Assembly: GCA_030445245.1 (NCBI GenBank)
Contig: JAUCSD010000001.1
Span: forward strand, 564,671-628,670
Direction of reading: 5' to 3'
DNA length: 64,000 nt
From: Candidatus Saccharimonadota bacterium
Lineage (GTDB): Bacteria > Patescibacteriota > Saccharimonadia > Saccharimonadales > Saccharimonadaceae
The notes below the pieces were generated by a model, which was not told where the DNA came from, made no database searches, and was given only the letters and a program-made list of their open reading frames with translations. The position numbers and the translations under genes were made by a program. Below are positions 26,666 to 34,223 of the stretch, one piece after another; positions within the stretch are counted from its first letter, which is position 1, and each line of letters opens with the position of its first letter.

Positions 26666-28129
26666 ATGATAGATAACACATCACAAGCTGACATCGCCAT
26701 TATCGGTTTAGCGGTAATGGGGCAGAATCTGATTCTTAATATGAATGATCATGGCTTTAAAGTCGTGGCCTTTAACCGTACGATCAGTAAAGTTGACGAG
26801 TTTCTTGCAAATGAGGCTAAAGACACTGAAGTAATAGGTGCTCAATCGGTGGAGGAACTGGTTGCAAAACTGAAAGTTCCTCGTCGTATTATGTTAATGG
26901 TTAAGGCTGGCGAACCGGTTGACGCTATGATCGAACAACTTCTGCCCCACTTAGAAACTGGTGATATTATCATCGATGGCGGCAATTCACTATTTACCGA
27001 CACCGATCGTCGTGTCAAATACGTCGAATCTAAAGGTTTACTCTATGTCGGTACGGGTGTTTCTGGTGGCGAGGAGGGTGCTCGTAGAGGTCCGTCTATC
27101 ATGCCTGGTGGTTCGCCGGCAGCTTGGCCACACATTAAAGATATCTTTCAAGCAATTGCAGCTAAAGTTGAAGACGGCTCATCGTGCTGTGACTGGGTTG
27201 GTGAAGGAGGTGCTGGCCACTACGTCAAGATGGTTCACAATGGTATTGAATATGGAGATATGCAGCTAATTGGCGAAGCCTATCAGATCATGAAGCGACA
27301 ACTCGGTCTGAGCGCTGACGAACTGGCAAAAATCTTTGCCGAGTGGAATGAGGGTGATCTCGACAGTTATTTGATTCAAATTACTGCAGAGATCCTCGCG
27401 TATAAAGATACTGACGGTACGCCACTCGTAGATACGATTCTTGATACCGCTGGGCAAAAAGGTACTGGTAAGTGGACGGTCATGAGTTCGGCCGAACTTG
27501 GCCAGCCAGTTACTGTTATAGCCGAGGCTTTGTACGCTCGTTGCTTGTCGGCGCTCAAGAATGAACGAGAAGAGGCGAGTAAAGTTCTGCAAGGACCAGA
27601 CCTTGAATTTAACGGCGACCGCAACGAATATATTGAAGCGGTTCGTCAAGCACTCTATGCTGCCAAGATTGTAAGTTACGCCCAGGGCTATATGCTCATG
27701 CGAGCAGCAGCTGGTGAGTATGGCTGGAATCTTAATTACGGTGGGATCGCGTTGATGTGGCGTGGTGGCTGTATTATTCGTAGTCGTTTTTTGAGTGATA
27801 TTAAAGCCGCTTTTGGCAGAAAGCCTACGCTTACTAATCTCCTGCTAGATCCATTTTTTGTAGATGCCATTGCTACTAATCAGCGTGGCTGGCGTCACAT
27901 TGTATCCGAAGCATCCTTATGTGGCATCTCAGTTCCTGCACTTAGTAGTGCATTGTCGTTCTATGACGGTTACCGTGAAGAGCGATTACCCGCTAATTTG
28001 TTGCAAGCCCAGCGTGATTACTTTGGAGCTCATACATATGAACGCCTCGATAAGCCCCGCGGTGAATTTGTGCATACCGATTGGACTGGTAATGGTGGTT
28101 CGACGACCTCCTCAACGTATAGCGTCTAA
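26666..28129 (+). CDS. gnd: 6-phosphogluconate dehydrogenase (decarboxylating)
   Basis: The start is set at ATG 26666 because the protein then begins at IAIIGLAVMGQNL, the NADP-binding strand-loop of the family; TATACT seven bases upstream suggests a leaderless transcript. The 487-residue length is close to the usual 470-480. The signature VSGGEEGARRGPSIMPGG and the catalytic GGAGHYVKMVHNGIEY are intact. It oxidises 6-phosphogluconate to ribulose 5-phosphate, CO2 and NADPH in the pentose phosphate pathway. It is a full-length single-gene module between two tRNA-end scars. Ribulose 5-phosphate is also the carbon donor used by isonitrile synthases, of which a relative lies at 42.1 kb. Confidence 0.95.
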   Translation: MIDNTSQADIAIIGLAVMGQNLILNMNDHGFKVVAFNRTISKVDEFLANEAKDTEVIGAQSVEELVAKLKVPRRIMLMVKAGEPVDAMIEQLLPHLETGDIIIDGGNSLFTDTDRRVKYVESKGLLYVGTGVSGGEEGARRGPSIMPGGSPAAWPHIKDIFQAIAAKVEDGSSCCDWVGEGGAGHYVKMVHNGIEYGDMQLIGEAYQIMKRQLGLSADELAKIFAEWNEGDLDSYLIQITAEILAYKDTDGTPLVDTILDTAGQKGTGKWTVMSSAELGQPVTVIAEALYARCLSALKNEREEASKVLQGPDLEFNGDRNEYIEAVRQALYAAKIVSYAQGYMLMRAAAGEYGWNLNYGGIALMWRGGCIIRSRFLSDIKAAFGRKPTLTNLLLDPFFVDAIATNQRGWRHIVSEASLCGISVPALSSALSFYDGYREERLPANLLQAQRDYFGAHTYERLDKPRGEFVHTDWTGNGGSTTSSTYSV

Positions 28130-28166
28130 TCAGGTCACTGCGAACATCTAAAAAGTTAATAGTAAC

Positions 28167-28235
28167 AAAAAGACTTCACCAATGAAGTCTTTTTGCATAA
28201 TAATCTTGGCTGGGGAAGGAGGTTCTGGAACAGAA
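28167..28235. repeat. tRNA-end scar 5
   Basis: AAAAAGACTTCA/TGAAGTCTTTTT forms a perfect 12-base-pair hairpin (28167-28194), followed by ATAATAATCT and TGGCTGGGGAAGGAGG at 28207. The hairpin may also terminate gnd on the plus strand, since T residues follow both arms. On the minus strand the order is again acceptor end, CCA, AT-rich trailer, terminator. Confidence 0.65.
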
Positions 28236-28374
28236 CTCGCCGTGACGTACTGTATGGCTGTCTCGACGAGGTTAGTTATATAGTATTTTCGTGACGTATC
28301 CGATTCTTAATATGGCGCATATGGCGCTTGTGGTTTATAATTATAATTCAAAGTAATGATAGGGGTCTATAAAT

Positions 28375-30036
28375 ATGTCACGTCTTCCTATACCAGGTTC
28401 TGACAGCGGTTCATGGGGAACAGTCTTGAATGATTTTTTAGATGTCTCCCATAATGCTGACGGTTCACTTAAAAGCAGCCAGGTCGCCTCGGCTGGTGCT
28501 GAGCTAACAAACAACAAAGGTCAGGCAAACGGCTACGCGCCCTTAGACGGATCCTCAAAGGTACCTATTGCAAATCTGCCAGTTGGCTCTATAGGCAATA
28601 CCGTTGCAGCTGGCAACGATAGCCGCATAACCGGGGCTTTGCAATCAGGCGCAGCCGCTGCGGGTGATTTGAGCGGAACCTACCCTAACCCAACGGTTGT
28701 AAAACTTAATGGGGTCACGGTGACTGGAACGCCTGCAAACGGTAAAATATTAACTGCATCTAGTGCTAGCGCCGCTAGCTGGCAGGCACCGTCTAGCAAT
28801 GCTTGGCAGTTTGATGTCCGGACATATGGCGCAGTTGGTGACGGCACGACAAACGATACTACGGCAATTCAGTCGGCGATCGACGCTGCGGCAGCGTACG
28901 GATTAGCCAACCAAGGCTATGCAGAGGTTATATTCGCACCTGCAATATACCTATTATCTTCGACTGCACGCACAGACCGTAGCGGTAACGCACAGCTAGC
29001 TCTTCCTATTATTGCGGCGACAGCGAATAAGCTGACGCTTGCATTTCTTGGTACACAAGATTCTGCGTCAATGCCCCATTGGAACGCAACTACACCACAG
29101 CTAAACGGCGTTGTTTTGAAATCGACATGGAATGCACCTGATCAATCCGGATCATCGAATGAAGGTAGTGTTATTGGTGGCCCAACACTTCCTAACGGAT
29201 ATGTAACTGGCGCTAACTACTCCAACTGCAATATCGTCATTAAAGGCATCCAAATACAGGTGCCTTTTACCGCACGTGGATCAGATACAACGGGTATAGA
29301 CCTTCGGGGTATGGCAAATGCCCATGTTGAGGATGTAGCGTTCTTCCCTGCTGCAACACCCAACCAGTTAAACACGACCTATGCAACTCCAGGTTGGAAT
29401 TTAGGTATCGCCATGCCCGTCCCTGGTAACAATGATTTATCGATAATGAGAAATTGTAGTGTCGAAGGTGCTACGTACGGATTTTACCTTGGCGAACACC
29501 TTTCCGCTGATCGTTTAGCGGCAATTTATTGCTATACCGGCATATTATCAGGCGGTTTCTTTAGTTCGGTTGGTCAGCTTCACTACAACTGGATTGGCAG
29601 CGCAAGTGTTGAGGCTTGCGTAAACGCCGTACATGTTGTTTCTGGCGGCAAAGTTGTGATCAATGCACTTTCTGTCGAAGGAAGTATGAATCACTTAGTA
29701 GACAACGCAGGTACTGCCGTCGGATCGATCGGTCTTGGTGGCATTATAAGTACTATCAATGTTTCCAATCCGACCAACGTCAAGGTAACATACCTCGATG
29801 CTGCAGCTGGAACGGTGGCGGCACCGACTATGCCAGCAAGTACCACGGCATTACGTAATCCATTTTGGAGAGATGCGGCTGTTCAGGTAAACAATGGTAG
29901 TGCTACAGTCACAAATGTTAGCGTTGATGGCGCGACGATTTTAACTGGACCGGGCATGGTAATCGTACCTAGCGGCAAAAGAATAACCGTGACGTACAGC
30001 GGTGGCACGCCCACATGGTCATGGACTTTATTGTAA
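28375..30036 (+). CDS. Mosaic surface protein: shared N-module plus pectate-lyase-like beta helix
   Basis: The 553-residue protein begins MSRLPIPGSDSGSWGTVLND, the shared module, then a fibre-like linker (SGTYPNPTVVKLNGV), then WQFDVRTYGAVGDGTTNDT at about residues 142-162. The last is the hallmark start of pectate-lyase-superfamily right-handed beta helices, also found in phage tailspikes. Repetitive beta-strand sequence follows to about residue 480, then a small C-terminal beta domain. No signal peptide is recognised. It could bind or cut surface polysaccharide of a host cell; catalytic residues cannot be assigned by eye. Confidence 0.7.
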   Translation: MSRLPIPGSDSGSWGTVLNDFLDVSHNADGSLKSSQVASAGAELTNNKGQANGYAPLDGSSKVPIANLPVGSIGNTVAAGNDSRITGALQSGAAAAGDLSGTYPNPTVVKLNGVTVTGTPANGKILTASSASAASWQAPSSNAWQFDVRTYGAVGDGTTNDTTAIQSAIDAAAAYGLANQGYAEVIFAPAIYLLSSTARTDRSGNAQLALPIIAATANKLTLAFLGTQDSASMPHWNATTPQLNGVVLKSTWNAPDQSGSSNEGSVIGGPTLPNGYVTGANYSNCNIVIKGIQIQVPFTARGSDTTGIDLRGMANAHVEDVAFFPAATPNQLNTTYATPGWNLGIAMPVPGNNDLSIMRNCSVEGATYGFYLGEHLSADRLAAIYCYTGILSGGFFSSVGQLHYNWIGSASVEACVNAVHVVSGGKVVINALSVEGSMNHLVDNAGTAVGSIGLGGIISTINVSNPTNVKVTYLDAAAGTVAAPTMPASTTALRNPFWRDAAVQVNNGSATVTNVSVDGATILTGPGMVIVPSGKRITVTYSGGTPTWSWTLL

Positions 30037-30081
30037 CGGCTGTGAAATTAAATAGTACACAAAAAAATGAGTTCAACCAAT

Positions 30082-30118
30082 AAAGTACCCCATCCATAAT
30101 ATATGAATGGGGTACTTT
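30082..30118. terminator. Bidirectional intrinsic terminator
   Basis: AAAGTACCCCAT and ATGGGGTACTTT form a 12-base-pair stem with a 13-base loop between the convergent surface-protein and SRAP genes. A residues on one side and T residues on the other suit termination in both directions. Confidence 0.75.
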
Positions 30119-30183
30119 AAAGTTTAATTGTCAAAATTAGAATAATAAAAGGTTAGGTCGTGTAGTCGTCAACATACGGCTTG

Positions 30184-30852
30184 CTATAGTGGCGCAATGA
30201 GTTTCGGTGAATCTATCTTTGGCGAATAAATATCGATTCCTACTTCAGTAACAAGTATTTGTTCGCTTGAGATTGGACGAAGCATACCGAACAATGAACT
30301 AGTATCAATAATTGACGTATCTAGCCATCGCGTCTCGTCGCTTTGACTTAAAATAACCGGCATACGATCGCCAATATGACGTAGTGAATCTGGTACATCA
30401 CTCGTGATGATAGAAAATGTCGAACGCGTAACTCCTGCGTCGTCCCAACTACTATATATTCCGGCAAAGGCGAAAAGAGGGGTGTCTTTTTGCTGAATAT
30501 AGTATGCCTGCCTCTCATCCCCTTTCCCTACTAATTGGTAGAATCCATTAGCAGGTACAAGGCAACGATTATGCTCGACGGCAGTTGCCCAGCTATGCTT
30601 GGTGAATATTTTTTCAGAAGGCACATTATATGTCTTGTAGCGAAAAACAGAGTTTGTATCTTTTACACCTTTAGGTGTAAGCCCCCATCCCATTTGCTCA
30701 GCTACGACACCGTCACCCCTACTTACAATGACTGGTACTTGTAGAGTTGGGGATATATTATAACGTGGCTTAATACCCTTCGGTAGGCCACTAGCTAATA
30801 CAAAGCGGTCACGGATGTCGGATGTTGTATAAAGGCTATATCGTGAGATCAT
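30184..30852 (-). CDS. SRAP/YedK (HMCES)-like protein lacking catalytic residues
   Basis: The 222-residue protein follows the SRAP fold throughout: RYNISPTLQVPV, EQMGWGLTPKG, NRCLVPANGFYQL, TPLFAFAGIYSSW and DRMPVILSQ. Active YedK/HMCES enzymes need Cys2, an NAR motif, Glu in FYEW/FEW and His in IHDRxP. Here residue 2 is Ile, NAR reads NVP, the Glu is Gln (about residue 105) and the His is Gly (about 160). It should therefore be unable to form the thiazolidine DNA-protein crosslink at abasic sites. TATACT six bases before the ATG suggests a leaderless transcript. It may retain single-strand DNA binding. Confidence 0.85.
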   Translation of the reverse strand: MISRYSLYTTSDIRDRFVLASGLPKGIKPRYNISPTLQVPVIVSRGDGVVAEQMGWGLTPKGVKDTNSVFRYKTYNVPSEKIFTKHSWATAVEHNRCLVPANGFYQLVGKGDERQAYYIQQKDTPLFAFAGIYSSWDDAGVTRSTFSIITSDVPDSLRHIGDRMPVILSQSDETRWLDTSIIDTSSLFGMLRPISSEQILVTEVGIDIYSPKIDSPKLIAPL

Positions 30853-31245
30853 AACTTTAGTATACCCTACCTCTTTAAATATACCGCTACGCAGTTATAT
30901 TCATCCCTATAGACGACGTCTTGCCCGTCTGTGTATCTATCATGCCCCTACGACAGGACTACACAAAATGCTTCCGCTCGTGACTAAGAGTACTTCTCGT
31001 TCGTCCATAATAACAGATCCGCGATTGACGCGTATGGGCTATGTCATACGATGTGAAAGGGTTTACTTGTCATGAGGGTGTAGTCATTGGCTAAGGGATT
31101 CGAACCCCTGATAACAGGGGGATATTGAGGCGAACGAATAGAAACACGCGAATATGCGTGTTTCTATCTCCGTCACTAATCGTAGCTGACCATCCGCTCC
31201 GTGAACACGAATGATATGGTCAGGCAATCAATTCAATTAGATGCA
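30853..31245. other. Gene-free stretch with tRNA-end scar 6 and a hairpin
   Basis: At 31087-31119 the plus strand reads TGGCTAAGGGATTCGAACCCCT: on the minus strand a complete T arm with TTCGAAT loop joined almost directly to CCA, as if the acceptor 3' strand were deleted. ATAGAAACACGC/GCGTGTTTCTAT forms a 12-base-pair hairpin at 31138-31167, here on the T-arm side rather than the CCA side. No gene is visible. Confidence 0.55.
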
Positions 31246-32016
31246 CTAAGGCAGCTTAGGGTCGCGCATTTGTCCCTTTCCTCTCCTCCACGGAGCCGCT
31301 TGAATAAAGGGTTCGTACAAATCATCTTCGGACGAAATATATACAGATTTTAATTCTATCTCAGTTGGATCTTGTAGTTGAAACTTCACAAAAGGAGCGT
31401 CTGAGATTATGGCTATCGGTGTCTGCTCGGCACCTTCACCCATCACTACATTGGCTGCCACCGCAAGACCACTACCTATAGCCGCTTTTTCAACTACGAA
31501 GGAACGACCGAACAAGTCCTTCTCTCTCGCTAGATGATTGACAGCGACAAATCCGCTATGAGCGAGCATTATACCAACTGCTCCAAGTCGCATAAGTGGC
31601 ATGCTTGTACTATCAGTAATAATAACGCCAACCTCATTTAGTCCAAAGTGGTTTTGCAGAAAAGCTCGGAGCTCGTTAGCGACTCGTTGTGGATCTTTTG
31701 GCCATAACACAAAGTATCCATCTCCATTCGATTCATCAATTCCCGCTGATGAAATAAAGGTATTATTTGTGATAGTAAACTGAAAGCCATACCGACTAAA
31801 GTCTCTAGGGAGATAGAAGTCAGCCTCACGTTCTACAAGATCAGATTTTGCAATAGTAGATCTATCGATTATCCGATTTTGACAAAGAGCGACTATTTTG
31901 GAGCTTACTGCAATAATTGATTTTTCATCAAGACTAGTTACGCTTTTGGCCATGAGCTCATGAAGCGTAGATTCGTTTCCATGTACAAGTTGTGTTTTTA
32001 TTGCTGTTACTATCAT
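31246..32016 (-). CDS. CofE-like gamma-glutamyl ligase (folate-metabolism type)
   Basis: The start at 32016 (MIVTAIKTQL) has AAAAGG six bases upstream. The roughly 256-residue protein shows the CofE/F420-0:gamma-glutamyl ligase pattern: IIAVSSKIVAL, SAGIDESNGDGYFVLWP and VIITDSTSMPLMRLGAVGI. CPR genomes carry a relative annotated as a putative folate-metabolism gamma-glutamate ligase rather than a true F420 enzyme, and the FolC-like gene two places upstream fits that. The expected reaction is GTP-dependent addition of glutamate to an acid acceptor. The acceptor is not known. Confidence 0.8.
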   Translation of the reverse strand: MIVTAIKTQLVHGNESTLHELMAKSVTSLDEKSIIAVSSKIVALCQNRIIDRSTIAKSDLVEREADFYLPRDFSRYGFQFTITNNTFISSAGIDESNGDGYFVLWPKDPQRVANELRAFLQNHFGLNEVGVIITDSTSMPLMRLGAVGIMLAHSGFVAVNHLAREKDLFGRSFVVEKAAIGSGLAVAANVVMGEGAEQTPIAIISDAPFVKFQLQDPTEIELKSVYISSEDDLYEPFIQAAPWRRGKGQMRDPKLP

Positions 32017-32036
32017 GATCATCCTTTTAGTCGATA

Positions 32037-32525
32037 TTATAATAAATTGACGGCTATATAGCCCATCACGGTATCTAGATTCTTTATATGTCCTTCCTTC
32101 ACCCTGCCAGTTCTTGGATCAGCATGGATTATGTCAAGACCATTTTCCCTGCCGGTAACTATTCCGATATGACCAGGAATAATAACACGCTCACCATAAA
32201 GCGTGTAGTACTTACCGATGACCGCCAACGAACCAATGGCCAGTTCTGTTGCACAAAAATCGGTTTGCTTATGCGCTGCCTCCCACATGTCACGAACATG
32301 GCGCGACTTCTCAGCCTGTACGAGAACGTCGACATCCAAGACATCACTTGCCGCTTTAATAATGAGGCCAGAGCAATCAAACCTATCGGGTCCAATTCCA
32401 TCTTCTATACATTGTCGACTTGGCGGATTTTCTATGCAATTCCCGGCAAACCTCTGATGATAGAGTGCTGGTTGATTGAGATAAGCCTGCGCCGCTTTAA
32501 TAAGTTCAGTAGAAGGTTCTGCTTT
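32037..32525 (-). CDS. NlpC/P60-family peptidase, start codon unclear
   Basis: The open frame runs from a TAA at 32526-32528 to 32037 and contains the NlpC/P60 catalytic cysteine in DRFDCSGLI and the histidine in IIPGHIGIV, followed by HADPRTG. There is no ATG or GTG in the first half. AAAAGGAG near 32533-32540 is a good ribosome site, but an in-frame TAA follows it at once. Either an ATT-type start near the TGA-free region, a small deletion or decay must be assumed. It lies between the FolC-like and CofE-like genes on the same strand and belongs to that cluster. Family members cut gamma-glutamyl or wall peptides. Confidence 0.6.
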   Translation of the reverse strand, partial: KAEPSTELIKAAQAYLNQPALYHQRFAGNCIENPPSRQCIEDGIGPDRFDCSGLIIKAASDVLDVDVLVQAEKSRHVRDMWEAAHKQTDFCATELAIGSLAVIGKYYTLYGERVIIPGHIGIVTGRENGLDIIHADPRTGRVKEGHIKNLDTVMGYIAVNLL

Positions 32526-32567
32526 TTACTCCTTTTCAAAGATAAATTAACTTCATAATCACTAATA

Positions 32568-32607
32568 CAGAGGTGCTAGTGACGCTTACAGTAAAGAAAC
32601 ACCTCTG
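32568..32607. terminator. Hairpin between NlpC/P60 and FolC-like genes
   Basis: CAGAGGTG and CACCTCTG form an eight-base-pair stem with a 24-base loop in the 275-base gap between two same-strand genes. It might be an attenuator or a processing site; no T-run follows on the minus strand. Confidence 0.35.
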
Positions 32608-32799
32608 GGGATAGGAGATCACTAGATAAAACTAGACCAAGTTGTGAGACGTTTACTCACTAGCATTGTATTGTCCTCAATTCACTCCATACTATAACAT
32701 GAAACCATATTCGCTACGACCACACACCTTCCGTGAAGGGGCCGAGCTAACCGATTATACAGTGCCGGATTGCACTATAACAAGCAATCATTCTAATCT

Positions 32800-34050
32800 T
32801 TATCTGTCTTGCACTCTGAAAATACAGTTGGTATTATCACCCAATATTTTCAAAACAAACGCCGAGTAGTAGGCGGTCCCAACAACTAGCACAGTTCCTG
32901 TCTCGAGCAGCCTGTGCAGTTCATCATCTTCAATCCAGTCCCACGGCCAAGCTGCCCTGCTAGGGTAGGGAGCGTGGGATTTCTTTATATTCACGAATAC
33001 CTTCCGAGAGTTGACGCTTTGTAACTCCTGGATGAAACCTTCAAGATCCTTATTACGATGGAGAGAGACGGCGATGATGTCAGGATCCCTTCCGAAGCGT
33101 GAGACGGCAAATGCAATTGCAGACACGAGTCCGTCTCTCGATATAGCCGAATCGATAATAACCTTCCCTTCTTTGTGCTGATGTTCCGACAATCTGCCTG
33201 GATAATGAACGGTCTCTAAAGTCTTTCGCAAAGCGCTACCACTCACTTGTTGTGTATCAATAGATTTGCATAACGCCACACCGGCCTGCACTCCAGCGAC
33301 TGCGTTAAGCCGATTATGACCCGGCGGATAGTAGGTAGCGTGCGAGTCATCATCCGTCTCTTCGTTCACCCATATCAGGTCTGAGTTAAATTTATCGCAG
33401 GCTGCTATGACCTCTTTACGAACAGGATCCGCTTGAGGCAAACTAAATATACGTCTGGTTCTTGCGGATAGCACGCCCATTTTATTGCGGGCTATGTCGA
33501 TAAGTGTCGGGCCAATAATCTCATTATGTTCGTTAAATATCTGCGTAACGATTAGCTCGTCCAGTTCAAATAGTGAGAGCTCATCGCTACGTCCGCCCAT
33601 GCCAGCTTCGATTACTATAGCATCACAACCCTCCTTTATTAGGGTGGATACCCCTCCAATCATGTACAGCCCACTAGGTGAAAGATAGCCCGTTTTTTGG
33701 CTCAAGGGAGGGAGCTTCTCTCTTACAGAGAGGATTTCATTGAGCATGTCTTGATATAATTCAGATGAGAGGACTCTCCCATCTATGCGCACGCGATCAA
33801 TATTAGCTATAACACCAGGACTTGTTATCGTCCCCACCTTATGTCCACAAGCTGCAATCGCTGCCGAGGCATATACAGCTGAGGTACCTTTCCCTTTTGA
33901 TCCAACAACCCCAAGTACAGGGATTGTGCGAAGTTTCTTTGTGAGATCAAGTTGTTTTATAACCAGCGAGGCACGCTTTAAACTTCTCGTGGACACATTT
34001 CGCTGCTGCGACCATTCACTAAACATCGCTCGATCTTCAAGTTCGTCCAT
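32800..34050 (-). CDS. FolC/Mur-ligase-type glutamate ligase
   Basis: The 416-residue protein carries the ATP-binding VLGVVGSKGKGTSAVYAS at about residues 45-62, the second-site VIEAGMGGRSDEL and the Mur-family GHNRLNAVAG segment near 268, typical of folylpolyglutamate synthase/Mur ligases. Length is slightly below the usual 420-450. TATAAT six bases before the ATG suggests a leaderless message. With the downstream NlpC/P60 and CofE-like genes it forms a set that could add and trim gamma-glutamyl residues on a folate-like or peptide acceptor. The acceptor is inference. Confidence 0.8.
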   Translation of the reverse strand: MDELEDRAMFSEWSQQRNVSTRSLKRASLVIKQLDLTKKLRTIPVLGVVGSKGKGTSAVYASAAIAACGHKVGTITSPGVIANIDRVRIDGRVLSSELYQDMLNEILSVREKLPPLSQKTGYLSPSGLYMIGGVSTLIKEGCDAIVIEAGMGGRSDELSLFELDELIVTQIFNEHNEIIGPTLIDIARNKMGVLSARTRRIFSLPQADPVRKEVIAACDKFNSDLIWVNEETDDDSHATYYPPGHNRLNAVAGVQAGVALCKSIDTQQVSGSALRKTLETVHYPGRLSEHQHKEGKVIIDSAISRDGLVSAIAFAVSRFGRDPDIIAVSLHRNKDLEGFIQELQSVNSRKVFVNIKKSHAPYPSRAAWPWDWIEDDELHRLLETGTVLVVGTAYYSAFVLKILGDNTNCIFRVQDR

Positions 34051-34223
34051 CGTATAATTATAGCGTAGTGTACAAAAGGGCTCAAGAAGTCCTCAAACGT
34101 AATTATTTTGGCTAGACAAAGAGTTACTAGCCCATGTTTTCGATCGGCATTTGAGGTGTAATATTGAGTAAATTAGAACATTAATCTATAGCTTGCAAGA
34201 ATTGGAGAACCTAGATGAACTAC

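Noticed and set aside
30853-31245. Promoter or riboswitch for the CofE-like cluster
   Set aside because: The cluster is transcribed from the far side; the structured part here fits a tRNA-end scar and terminator-like hairpin better.
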